From positions 1 to 7,087 of the forward strand of contig CALFOF010000070.1 of assembly GCA_937919075.1 (NCBI GenBank): a stretch of DNA of 7,087 nucleotides. The letters are read 5' to 3'. Position 1 is the first letter of the stretch. Each line of letters starts with the position of its first letter. The translations under genes were made by a program, and so were the position numbers. The notes beneath the pieces are model-generated. The model was not told where the DNA came from. It saw only the letters and a program-made list of their open reading frames with translations, and searched no databases. Shown one piece after another: positions 1 through 7,087 of this stretch. This stretch comes from an uncultured Cyanobium sp. (GTDB taxonomy: Bacteria > Cyanobacteriota > Cyanobacteriia > PCC-6307 > Cyanobiaceae).

Positions 1-79
1 GCCCCGCCTCAGAGGTTAACGATGGGGGCTGTCCAGAAAAACCAGTCCAGCTCACGCGTCCACGGGCCGCCTTCTCTGG

Positions 80-330
80 GCCGATGTGTTCTGTGAACCG
101 GGTGAAAGCCGCGAGACCTATGTGGCCCGTTACGTGCAGCGCATCTCGGAGGCTGGCAGGCGCTCGCTGCCGAAGAACGGCAGCGGGTGATTGACCACCT
201 CAGCCGCTTCGACCACCCCGCCGATGCGGCCACGATTCAGCACAAGGCAGAAGCGTGCGGCTGGCGATGGCAGTGGATCTGGCGTGGCAGCCACCGCGCC
301 GAAGCGCTGGCTCTGCTCACCCCCTGCTGA
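80..330 (+). pseudogene. Frameshifted 3' remnant of an unrecognised protein gene
   Basis: I do not recognise this protein. One frame reads coding-like sequence from about position 80 (ADVFCEPGESRETYVARYVQ, then RISEAG) up to about 157. It then degrades and stops near 188-190. A second frame takes over at 157-159 and reads QALAAEERQRVIDHLSRF and onward, ending GSHRAEALALLTPC at a TGA (328-330). The two pieces join naturally if one C is missing in GGC(C)AGGCG at 155-162, restoring ...ISEAG-QALAAEER.... Third codon positions in both pieces are GC-rich, as in the neighbouring genes. The first frame is open back to a stop at 17-19, but 20-79 reads less like protein, so the true 5' end is unclear and may be truncated. 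The last section is rich in Trp (GWRWQWIWRG). The gene is convergent with sufS. Alternatives are a sequencing error in an intact gene, or chance open frames in high-GC DNA. Confidence 0.4.
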
Positions 331-349
331 ACAGCCGCCGGCATTCAGC
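326..349. terminator. Inverted repeat spanning two convergent stop codons
   Basis: GCTGAA (326-331) pairs with TTCAGC (344-349). A short inner GCC/GGC pairing (334-336 with 340-342) sits between the arms. The arms contain the stop codon of the rightward remnant (328-330) and of the leftward sufS (345-347). The position, exactly in the tail-to-tail gap, would suit a bidirectional terminator. There is no T-run on either side and the stem is short, so this is a weak candidate. Confidence 0.25.
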
Positions 350-1742
350 CGTGCTCCTTCAAAAACTCCACGCTGCTCTGCAGTTCATCGGCGAAGCGAT
401 CGATTTCTTCGACGGTGGTGGTGAAGGCCAGGCTGGCGCGCGCCGTGGCCGAGAGGCCGTAGTGGCGATGCAGCGGCTGGGTGCAGTGGTGGCCGCTGCG
501 AATGCAGATGCCACTGGCATCGAGCAAGGCCGAGAGGTCGTTGGCATGCAGGCCTTCCACCGTGAAGGCGGCCAAGGCGCCGCGGTCGGGTTGCTGCTCA
601 GGCGTGGGGCCGAGGACCTTGAGCCCCTCGATCGCCTGCAAGCGCTGGAACAGATGACGGGTGAGCACCTGCTCCCAGGCGTGGATGCGCTCCAGGCCGA
701 TGGCATTGAGGTAATCGAGCGCGGCACCCATGCCCACCGCCTCACCAATCGCCGGTGTGCCGGCTTCAAACTTGTGGGGCAACTCAGCCCAGGTGCTCAC
801 GTCAAGGCCGACGTCCTGGATCATCTCGCCGCCCCCCAAAAATGGCGGCATCGCCTCCAGCAGTGCCTCGCGGGCCCAGAGGAAGCCCATGCCGGTGGGG
901 CCACACAACTTGTGGGAGGAGCCCACCAGGAAATCAGCCCCCAGCGCGGCCACGTTCACCGGCAGGTGCGGCAGGCTCTGGCAGGCGTCCACCAGCAGCA
1001 GCGCACCGGCCTGATGCGTGAGCTGGGCAATCGCCGCGATCGGGTTGAGGCAACCGAGCGTGTTGCTGATCTGCACCACGCTCACCAGCCGCGTGCGCTC
1101 ATTGAGCAGACGGCTGAAATCCTCCATGTCGAGCTCACCGGTGTCGGTGAGGCCAGCGTGGCGCAGCACGGCGCCGGTGCGGGCCGCCAGCAGCTGCCAA
1201 GGCACCAGGTTGCTGTGGTGCTCCATCACCGTGAGCAGAATCTCGTCGCCCGGCCGCAGGAACGCATCCCCCCAGCTGCGGGCCACCAGGTTGATCGCCT
1301 CGCTGGCATTGCGGGTGAACACGATCTCCCGGGGGGTGGCCGCGCCGATGAAGCGGGCGGTCTTGTCGCGGGCGCCTTCAAATGCGTCGGTGGCACGGGC
1401 GCTCAGCTGATGGGCGCCGCGGTGCACGTTGGCGTTGTCGTGGGAGTAATAGCCCTGCAATGCCTCCAGCACCTGCCGCGGCTTTTGGCTGGTGGCGGCG
1501 TAATCGAGGTAGATCAGCGGCTGCCCCAGGCAGGCCTGCTGGGCCAGCAGCGGAAAGTCGGGCCGGGTAAGCGCGGCCAGGTTCTCGCCCGGGCCCCCGC
1601 CAGCCACCGCAGCGGCACCACCAGAAGGCTCATTGCCTGCAGCACCATTGAGACCGGTGCCTGCAGCACTATTGAGACCTGTGCCTTGAGCACCGTTGGC
1701 CTCAGGGGTGGCGGTGATCAGCGAGGAAACGGTGACGGGCAT
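345..1742 (-). CDS. sufS: SufS group II cysteine desulfurase
   Basis: SufS is a PLP-dependent enzyme that converts L-cysteine to alanine and leaves a persulfide on its catalytic Cys, which feeds the SufBCD scaffold. The product is 465 residues. Key sites: EHHSN (174-178, His over the PLP ring), VDACQS (251-256, Asp/Gln contacting PLP), the PLP lysine K278 in GSSHKLCGPTG, and catalytic C420 in RSGHHCTQP, the class II context. The start is the ATG at 1740-1742. It has a GGAGG Shine-Dalgarno (complement of 1753-1757) 10 bases upstream and lies 5 bases after the sufD stop. An in-frame start at 1784 would overlap sufD by 37 bases and is less likely. The enzyme fold begins near residue 60. The preceding Gly/Ala/Asn-rich tail, with three octapeptide repeats, is longer than in typical SufS proteins of about 405-420 residues. 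SufS normally needs a SufE-type acceptor, which is not encoded here. Confidence 0.95.
   Translation of the reverse strand: MPVTVSSLITATPEANGAQGTGLNSAAGTGLNGAAGNEPSGGAAAVAGGGPGENLAALTRPDFPLLAQQACLGQPLIYLDYAATSQKPRQVLEALQGYYSHDNANVHRGAHQLSARATDAFEGARDKTARFIGAATPREIVFTRNASEAINLVARSWGDAFLRPGDEILLTVMEHHSNLVPWQLLAARTGAVLRHAGLTDTGELDMEDFSRLLNERTRLVSVVQISNTLGCLNPIAAIAQLTHQAGALLLVDACQSLPHLPVNVAALGADFLVGSSHKLCGPTGMGFLWAREALLEAMPPFLGGGEMIQDVGLDVSTWAELPHKFEAGTPAIGEAVGMGAALDYLNAIGLERIHAWEQVLTRHLFQRLQAIEGLKVLGPTPEQQPDRGALAAFTVEGLHANDLSALLDASGICIRSGHHCTQPLHRHYGLSATARASLAFTTTVEEIDRFADELQSSVEFLKEHG
1626..1697 (-). repeat. Three 24-bp tandem repeats in the sufS 5' end
   Basis: Three in-frame 24-base units encode the octapeptides NGAQGTGL, NSAAGTGL and NGAAGNEP (SufS residues 16-39). 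At DNA level the units are closely similar, for example TGCCTGCAGCACCATTGAG (from 1634) and TGCCTGCAGCACTATTGAG (from 1658) on the + strand. A third, more diverged copy begins at 1682. The repeat lies in the low-complexity N-terminal tail, ahead of the conserved desulfurase domain. It preserves the reading frame, so copy number could vary without breaking the gene. Confidence 0.85.
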
Positions 1743-1747
1743 CGGGG

Positions 1748-3085
1748 TCAGGCCTCCGCGAGCAGACGCTTGAGGGGCTCCCACCCTGCCGCCGCCGCCG
1801 GCAGATCGCGCAGCACCTCCTGACAGAAGCCCCGCTTGAGCAGCCCCGCTGCGACGGCGGCACTGATGCCGCGGCTCTGCAGATAAAAGAGTTCGTTCTG
1901 CTGCAAGCGGGTCACGGTGGCGCCGTGGGCGCAGCGCACGTCGTCGGCCACGATCTCGAGCTCGGGTTTGGTGTCGATGCGGGCCTGGTTGGAGAGCAGC
2001 AGGTTGCGGCTCAGCTGGGCGGCATTGGTGCGCTGGGCCAGCCGCGGCACCTTGACCGCGCCATTGAACACGCTGCGGCCATGGCCATCGGCGATCGCCT
2101 TGTGGAGTTGCTCCAACTGCCCATCGGGCCCTTCGAACACCACGCGGCTGTGGGTGTCCACCAGCTGGTGCTCCTCAGCCAGTTGCAGGGCCTTGAGGCT
2201 GGTGTGGGCACCGCCTTCGGCCTGGCTCACCCGCGGCTCAAAGCGCGATAGTGCCCAGCCGCGGCTGGCCCACACCGATTCCAGACGGCTCTCCAGCTCC
2301 TGCTCCACCGCCAGGTGGCCCAGGAAACAGGCCTCACCCGCACCGAAGGCCAGCAGGCCGTGGCGCAACGTGGAGCCGCGCCCCAACCGGGCCTCGCACA
2401 CCAGGCTGCTCAGGCACGGGCCATGGCCGAGCTGCACCTGCAACACATTCAGGCTCGCTTTTTCCTCGAGCAGCAGCAGCACCCGCACCGGGGTGAGGCG
2501 CTGCCCGATCCGGGCGGCGCCAGCCTCAGCCTCAGCTGCGCCGGAAACGTCCGCGCCCGCCACGCTCACCAGCTCCAGGGTGGGAGCCACAGCGCCACTG
2601 ACGCGCAGCGCCAGGCAACGGCTGGCGGTGGCCTGGTTCAGTTCCACCGGCCAGTGGGCCTGGCAGCCGGTGGCCGCCAGGGTGTGGCCCAGGGCAAGCG
2701 GCCATTCGCCTTCGCCCAGCAGCGACAGCCCAGCGGGCAAGCTCTGGCCCGCCAGAGGATCGCTGCGGCCATCCAGCAGCAGCCGCACTGTGTCCGGCGC
2801 CGGGGGGGGCAAGGCGCTGGCGCCGGCAGAGCTGAACGGGCTGCAGGCAGTGTGGGTGGCGCCATCGAACATGGCCAGCAGGGGGGCCAGGTCGGTGAAG
2901 CGCCAATCTTCGTCGCGGCGGGAAGGCAGTGGCTGACGCGCCAGGGCCTCACGCCCCCGCCACTGCACCGCTTCCAGCTCGCCGGCAGGCGCCTGCAGCC
3001 CGTCAAGGAAGCGTTGGGTCCAGGGGGCGGTGGCCATGCCCTTGGCAAGGGCTGTGGCGTCGGTGTCGGAAAGGGACGCCATCAT
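1748..3085 (-). CDS. sufD: SufD, Fe-S assembly scaffold subunit
   Basis: SufD pairs with SufB and SufC in the SufBC2D complex that assembles Fe-S clusters in the cytoplasm. The product is 445 residues, close to family length. The N-terminal part has the characteristic [15 protein letters not shown] stretch (56-70). The C-terminal beta-helix core shows [12 protein letters not shown] (345-356), [17 protein letters not shown] (362-378) and [10 protein letters not shown] (382-391), then [10 protein letters not shown] (399-408). H387 in CAHGAT corresponds to the SufD histidine (E. coli H360) known to be needed for cluster assembly. The ATG overlaps the sufC stop as ATGA (3082-3085), and AGAGGTGG lies just upstream (complement of 3090-3097), so translation is probably coupled to sufC. 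A second ATG follows immediately (3080-3082) and could equally be used. The N-terminal region (about 75-200) is Ala/Pro-rich and less conserved in appearance. Confidence 0.95.
   Translation of the reverse strand: MMASLSDTDATALAKGMATAPWTQRFLDGLQAPAGELEAVQWRGREALARQPLPSRRDEDWRFTDLAPLLAMFDGATHTACSPFSSAGASALPPPAPDTVRLLLDGRSDPLAGQSLPAGLSLLGEGEWPLALGHTLAATGCQAHWPVELNQATASRCLALRVSGAVAPTLELVSVAGADVSGAAEAEAGAARIGQRLTPVRVLLLLEEKASLNVLQVQLGHGPCLSSLVCEARLGRGSTLRHGLLAFGAGEACFLGHLAVEQELESRLESVWASRGWALSRFEPRVSQAEGGAHTSLKALQLAEEHQLVDTHSRVVFEGPDGQLEQLHKAIADGHGRSVFNGAVKVPRLAQRTNAAQLSRNLLLSNQARIDTKPELEIVADDVRCAHGATVTRLQQNELFYLQSRGISAAVAAGLLKRGFCQEVLRDLPAAAAGWEPLKRLLAEA
1753..1757 (-). promoter_or_regulatory. 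Ribosome binding site deciding the sufS start
   Basis: The + strand CCTCC reads GGAGG on the coding strand, 10 bases before the ATG at 1742. This supports that start over the upstream in-frame codon at 1784. The site lies inside the last codons of sufD, consistent with coupled translation. Confidence 0.7.
2091..2098. repeat. HIP1 octamer GCGATCGC
   Basis: This is a palindromic octamer that is abundant in many cyanobacterial genomes. Here it lies within the sufD coding sequence. It supports the cyanobacterial assignment; no local function is implied. Confidence 0.8.
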
Positions 3086-3888
3086 CCGGCCACCTCTGCA
3101 ACGCTGCGCGACTCGGACGCCAGTTCAGCGTCGACCCAGTCGTAACCGCGCTCTTCAAGTTCGAACGCCAACTCTTTACCGCCGGTGCGCAGGATCCGCC
3201 CGCCCGCCATCACGTGGACATAATCGGGGATGATCACATCCAGCAGGCGCTGGTAATGGGTGATTAGCAGTGTGGCGTTCTCCGGGGTGGAGAGCTGATT
3301 CACGCCGGCGGCAACAATGCGCAGGGCGTCGATGTCGAGGCCGGAATCGGTTTCATCAAGGATCGCCACCGCCGGCTCCAGCAGCGCCATCTGCAGGATT
3401 TCATTGCGCTTCTTCTCACCGCCGGAGAAACCTTCGTTCACGCTGCGCTCCAGGAAGGCAGGATCCATCTTCACCACCTCCAGCCGCTCGCGCACCACAT
3501 CTTCAAAAGCGAAGGTGTCGAGTTCTTCCTTGCCCAGCTCACTGCGGCGGGCGTTGGTGGACACACGCAGGAACTCAAGATTGCTGACGCCGGGGATCTC
3601 CACGGGATACTGAAAACCGAGGAACAGACCGATGCGCGAGCGCTGTTCCGGCTCCAGATCGAGCAGATCAGCGCCCAGGTACCGCACGCTGCCACCGGTA
3701 ACGGTGTAGGCAGGGTGGCCGGCCAACACTTTGGACAGGGTGCTCTTGCCGCTGCCGTTGCGGCCCATCACCGCATGGATCTCGCCGGCGCGCACCGTGA
3801 GGTTCACGCCCTTGAGGATCGGCTGATCCTCCACGCGCGCGTGGAGATCAACGATTTCAAGCAGGAGATCGGCGTCGGGGCGAATCAC
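3082..3888 (-). CDS. sufC: SufC, ABC-type ATPase of the SUF complex
   Basis: SufC is the soluble ATPase whose dimerisation on SufB/SufD drives conformational change during cluster assembly. The 268-residue product has a full ABC set: Walker [10 protein letters not shown] (42-50, K48), Q-loop GFQYP (Q93), signature FSGGEKKR (154-161), Walker [12 protein letters not shown] (175-185, catalytic E179) and H-loop ITHYQRLL (H211). There are no membrane segments. The start is taken as GTG (3886-3888), giving [12 protein letters not shown], which matches the remembered N-terminus of cyanobacterial SufC. A longer in-frame reading to 4068 would run through a Pro/Arg-rich stretch and into the sufB 3' end, and is rejected. 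No Shine-Dalgarno precedes the GTG; the 5' leader is pyrimidine-rich. The gene ends in a 4-base overlap with sufD. Confidence 0.95.
   Translation of the reverse strand: MIRPDADLLLEIVDLHARVEDQPILKGVNLTVRAGEIHAVMGRNGSGKSTLSKVLAGHPAYTVTGGSVRYLGADLLDLEPEQRSRIGLFLGFQYPVEIPGVSNLEFLRVSTNARRSELGKEELDTFAFEDVVRERLEVVKMDPAFLERSVNEGFSGGEKKRNEILQMALLEPAVAILDETDSGLDIDALRIVAAGVNQLSTPENATLLITHYQRLLDVIIPDYVHVMAGGRILRTGGKELAFELEERGYDWVDAELASESRSVAEVAG
3090..3097 (-). promoter_or_regulatory. Ribosome binding site for sufD
   Basis: The coding strand reads AGAGGTGG a few bases before the ATG at 3085, with the GAGG core 7 bases away. It lies in the last codons of sufC, beside the ATGA stop/start overlap. Confidence 0.65.
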
Positions 3889-3970
3889 GGGCAGGCGGGA
3901 AGGGGGGGAACGGGGTGGGGATGGGAAAGGGGGCCGCTGGGGAAGCGGTGCAACGCGCAGGCAGCGCCGC
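3889..3970 (-). other. sufB-sufC intercistronic spacer, pyrimidine-rich in mRNA
   Basis: This 82-base spacer is the only sizeable gap inside the operon. On the + (template) strand it carries seven G runs of 3-7 between 3897 and 3942, so the mRNA before the sufC GTG is almost entirely C and U. A small hairpin is possible: CCGCT (3934-3938) with AGCGG (3944-3948) and a 5-base loop. There is no T-run that would make it a terminator, no Shine-Dalgarno and no promoter that I can defend. The role is unknown. Confidence 0.55.
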
Positions 3971-5413
<1,443 letters not shown>

Positions 5414-5421
5414 GACGAGGG

Positions 5422-5426
5422 CCTCC
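5422..5426 (-). promoter_or_regulatory. Ribosome binding site for sufB
   Basis: The coding strand reads GGAGG with an 8-base spacer to the ATG at 5413. It fills the 13-base gap after the ftrC stop and fixes the sufB start. It is the clearest Shine-Dalgarno in the window. Confidence 0.8.
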
Positions 5427-5780
5427 TCAGCCGGCTGTATGGGAAAGAATCTCTTCGGTGCTGATCGTCTGCTCGTCGCCGCGGAAGGGGTTGTCTTCGG
5501 TGAGGAAGAGCATGCAGTGGCATTCCTTGCGTTCCCGCATCGGCACGCACGGGCAGTTCCAGAACGCCTGCGACACTTCCGCCTGCTTGTCTTCGTAATG
5601 GCGGCAGGGGCAGAGCGCACCGCCCAGTTGATCTTTGTGGCGGGCGAGGCCTTCAAGCACCACGGCGGTGACGCCGGGATCGCTGCAGAAGTAAGTGCCG
5701 GTGCGCTGGGCGTAGGTTTCGGCAAACTTCCGGATCATTTCCAGGCTTTCGCTGGTGGGGGCGGAAACGGATTCGGGCAT
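5427..5780 (-). CDS. ftrC: Ferredoxin:thioredoxin reductase, catalytic (beta) chain
   Basis: FTR passes electrons from photosynthetically reduced ferredoxin to thioredoxin, using a [4Fe-4S] cluster beside a redox-active disulfide. The 117-residue product is of normal length and has the full signature CPC-x16-CPC-x8-CHC: C57, C59, C76, C78, C87 and C89. By comparison with the Synechocystis enzyme, C57, C76, C78 and C87 bind the cluster, C59 and C89 form the active disulfide, and H88 lies between them. [20 protein letters not shown] (29-48) is also typical. The start is the ATG at 5778-5780; a TTG-initiated extension to 5840 is open but looks unlike the family. No strong Shine-Dalgarno is seen. 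The gene is first in a leftward operon with sufBCDS, 13 bases before sufB, so it should share the SufR-controlled promoter. The partner FTR variable chain is not in the window. Confidence 0.96.
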   Translation of the reverse strand: MPESVSAPTSESLEMIRKFAETYAQRTGTYFCSDPGVTAVVLEGLARHKDQLGGALCPCRHYEDKQAEVSQAFWNCPCVPMRERKECHCMLFLTEDNPFRGDEQTISTEEILSHTAG

Positions 5781-6084
5781 GGGCTCGGCGGGAAAGCGGG
5801 CGGAAGGCTGGGGGCAGGCCTGAAGCGGAGATCGCGGCAAGGGGTTCGCGTGACTAACCCTCTACCCCAGAAGGAGAAGAGGCCCGCTCGCCAGAGGCGA
5901 TCTGCTGGCGGGAGGGAGCTGCGCGAATTACGAAACCAGAACGTTTCGTTAATGACCTGAGCCTAGGACAGCGAGACCGCCGGCTGGTGATCCACAGCCA
6001 TCAAGGGTGATCTCCCCCCAGTGGCCATCTGAGCGTGGCAAGGTATGCGGAAGGTTGCGTCTCGCCAGACCGGCCTGCTTTTCC
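5781..6084. promoter_or_regulatory. Divergent promoter region between ftrC-suf operon and sufR
   Basis: These 304 bases separate divergent ftrC and sufR and must hold both promoters. The segment around 5925-5955 is distinctly more AT-rich than its surroundings and contains the inverted repeat proposed as operator. On the leftward strand TTAACG and TAATTC, overlapping that repeat with a 16-base spacer, could serve as weak -35/-10 boxes; the match is too poor to call. A second small inverted repeat, CGCCAG (5889-5894) with CTGGCG (5905-5910), sits between operator and ftrC. I see no convincing ORF, tRNA or terminator here. In-frame sufR extension from a GTG at 6007 is possible but unlikely. Confidence 0.75.
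5930..5949. promoter_or_regulatory. Putative SufR operator, ACGAAAC-N6-GTTTCGT
   Basis: A perfect 7-base inverted repeat with a 6-base centre lies in the divergent region, about 150 bases from the ftrC start and 136 from the sufR start. Flanks extend the symmetry with one base out of register (ATT on the left, TAAT on the right). The architecture resembles the CAAC-N6-GTTG inverted repeat reported for Synechocystis SufR, with identical half-site spacing and a shared AAC/GTT core edge. Binding here would let SufR repress both its own gene and ftrC-sufBCDS. The assignment rests on position, symmetry and neighbouring sufR; it is not proven. Confidence 0.7.
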
Positions 6085-6765
6085 ATGCCTTCCACCACCC
6101 AGGCCCCCACCCGCGAGGCGGTGCTCACCCTGCTGATGCGTCTCGGTGAGGCCACAGCGGCCCAGCTCGCCGACGCGCTCTCAGTATCGGTCCAAGCGAT
6201 GCGACGCCACCTGCGCAGCCTTGAAGATGAAGGAGTTCTGGAAGCCAGCCCCACTCCTGAAGGGCCGGGTCGCCCCAGCAACCACTGGCGCCTCACCCGC
6301 CAGGGCCACGACAGCTTTCCAGACAGCGGCGAGACCTTCGCCATCGGCCTGTTGCAATCGATGGCGGCGAGCATGCCCCGCGATGCCATCCAGAGCCTGC
6401 TGCGCCAACAGGCGATCGCCAAGGCCAGCGCCGATCGCCGCCTGATCGGCGAGGGCAGCCTCTGCGAGCGGGTGCAGCGCCTGGTGGAACTGCGGCGCCG
6501 CGAGGGCTATATGAGTGAATGCCGCCGCGATGGCGACGGGCCCTCCTGGTGCATGAGCGAATTCCACTGTTCCGTCTCCCGCATCGCCGACCAGTTCCCG
6601 CTGATCTGCGACCAGGAGCTCCAGCAGATCCGCCACACCTTTCCCGATTGCACTGTGGAGCGCGTCCACTGGCGGCTGGAAGGCGGCCATTCCTGCGGCT
6701 TCCAGCTCACCCCACGCCCGCCGGCCGGCCCCACCGGCATGGGCGACACCCCCGGTGATGGCTGA
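6085..6765 (+). CDS. sufR: SufR, Fe-S-sensing repressor of the suf operon
   Basis: SufR is a DeoR/ArsR-like winged-helix repressor found in cyanobacteria that represses suf genes when Fe-S supply is adequate. The 226-residue product begins with a helix-turn-helix (about 9-54: TREAVLTLLMRLGEATAAQL, then ADALSVSVQAMRRHLRSLED), followed by a wing with PEGPGRPSNHWRLT (58-71). The C-terminal part has the diagnostic C-x12-C-x13-C-x14-C spacing: C162, C175, C189 and C204, expected to take part in binding a [4Fe-4S] cluster. Three more cysteines (C127, C146, C156) lie nearby. The ATG at 6085 is chosen because the HTH domain follows at the usual distance; a GTG at 6007 would add 26 residues unlike the family. 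No strong Shine-Dalgarno precedes it. The gene is divergent from the operon it should control, and its last 8 bases overlap the next gene. Confidence 0.93.
   Translation: MPSTTQAPTREAVLTLLMRLGEATAAQLADALSVSVQAMRRHLRSLEDEGVLEASPTPEGPGRPSNHWRLTRQGHDSFPDSGETFAIGLLQSMAASMPRDAIQSLLRQQAIAKASADRRLIGEGSLCERVQRLVELRRREGYMSECRRDGDGPSWCMSEFHCSVSRIADQFPLICDQELQQIRHTFPDCTVERVHWRLEGGHSCGFQLTPRPPAGPTGMGDTPGDG
6412..6419. repeat. HIP1 octamer GCGATCGC
   Basis: This is the third copy of the cyanobacterial HIP1 palindrome, within the sufR coding sequence. Confidence 0.8.
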
Positions 6766-7087
6766 GGCAGGCCCGCTCAGCCACGACGACCTGGCCCTGC
6801 TCGAAGCCACCCTGCTTCCTGCGCTTGAACGCCACCACCTGCGGCTGCTGGCCCACAGCCTGCGCAGCCTCCAGGAGATCGTCGGCCGCCGCGATGGCGC
6901 CCTGCCCAGCCAGCAGGAACGGGAGCACTGGGTGGACCAGCATCCAGTGGTGGCAGGGGATCCCGGCTTTCGTCAGGCGTTCCTGATCGAGCTCGATCGG
7001 GCCGCCTGCCAGCTCGACGCCCTCGCCACGGCCTTGGGCCGGTCGCCCCTGGCGCTGCAACTGGGCGATCTGATCACCTGGGTCGAG
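6758..7087 (+). CDS. Unrecognised protein, partial, overlapping sufR
   Basis: An open frame starts at ATG (6758-6760), overlaps the sufR stop by 8 bases (ATGGCTGA) in a different frame, and runs off the right edge without a stop after 110 codons. It begins MAEAGPLSHDDLALLEATLL and continues with long Leu/Ala/Arg-rich helical stretches (about 7-43 and 71-94), with HHLRLLAHSLRSLQEIVG (26-43) and a Trp-containing segment REHWVDQHPVVAGDP (54-68). No signal peptide, membrane segment, zinc-binding cysteine set or enzyme motif is visible. I do not recognise the family. Third codon positions are strongly GC, supporting that it is coding. The overlap suggests co-transcription and translational coupling with sufR. 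No Shine-Dalgarno is evident. Confidence 0.75.
   Translation, partial: MAEAGPLSHDDLALLEATLLPALERHHLRLLAHSLRSLQEIVGRRDGALPSQQEREHWVDQHPVVAGDPGFRQAFLIELDRAACQLDALATALGRSPLALQLGDLITWVE

Noticed and set aside
345..1742. Cysteine in the SufS VDACQS segment as a possible unusual active-site change
   Set aside because: The same VDACQS form is, as I recall, common in cyanobacterial and plastid SufS/NFS2 proteins. The catalytic Cys is the separate one in RSGHHC.
255..1823. A 522-codon open frame on the + strand opposite sufS
   Set aside because: It is a mirror of the GC-rich sufS codons. The translation is low-complexity (His, Gln, Ala, Gly rich) with no domain, while the minus strand encodes a complete PLP enzyme.
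2315..3145. A long open frame on the + strand opposite sufD
   Set aside because: It has Gln/Gly/Ala-rich composition typical of antisense shadows of high-GC genes; sufD on the other strand is complete and conserved.
5986..6012. Direct repeat GGTGATC at 5986-5992 and 6006-6012
   Set aside because: Two 7-base copies 20 bases apart upstream of sufR are within chance expectation, and they do not match the inverted-repeat design expected for SufR.

Overview
This window carries a cyanobacterial SUF iron-sulfur cluster assembly locus. The organism is probably a high-GC picocyanobacterium of the Synechococcus/Cyanobium type. The reasons are the gene content (a SufR-type repressor, ferredoxin:thioredoxin reductase catalytic chain, SufB, SufC, SufD, SufS), GC-rich third codon positions, and three HIP1 octamers (GCGATCGC), a repeat typical of cyanobacterial chromosomes. 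The genus is an inference; the sequence alone does not fix it.

Layout from right to left. A rightward sufR (6085-6765) is followed, with an 8-base overlap, by an unrecognised gene that runs off the right edge (6758-7087). Upstream of sufR lies a 304-base divergent intergenic region (5781-6084) with a strong inverted repeat, ACGAAAC-N6-GTTTCGT (5930-5949), proposed here as the SufR operator. A tightly packed leftward operon leaves the same region: ftrC (5427-5780), sufB (3971-5413), sufC (3082-3888), sufD (1748-3085) and sufS (345-1742). The junctions are 13 bases (ftrC/sufB), 82 bases (sufB/sufC), a 4-base ATGA overlap (sufC/sufD) and 5 bases (sufD/sufS). The left 330 bases hold what looks like the frameshifted 3' end of a rightward gene, convergent with sufS and ending 14 bases from it.

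How the genes work together. SufS, a PLP cysteine desulfurase, supplies persulfide sulfur. SufB, SufC and SufD form the ATP-dependent scaffold on which Fe-S clusters are built. SufR, with its C-terminal cysteine set for an Fe-S cluster, is expected to sense cluster status and repress both itself and the leftward operon. FtrC is itself a [4Fe-4S] enzyme, so the operon appears to place a cluster-dependent redox enzyme of the light-driven thioredoxin system under the same control as the cluster-building machine. No SufE, SufA or FTR variable-chain gene is visible, so those partners must be encoded elsewhere if present.

This is largely a known type of system. The less ordinary points are the SufS N-terminal octapeptide repeat, the unusual sufB-sufC junction (pyrimidine-rich mRNA, a small hairpin, GTG start without Shine-Dalgarno), the predicted operator, and the two unrecognised genes at the window edges.
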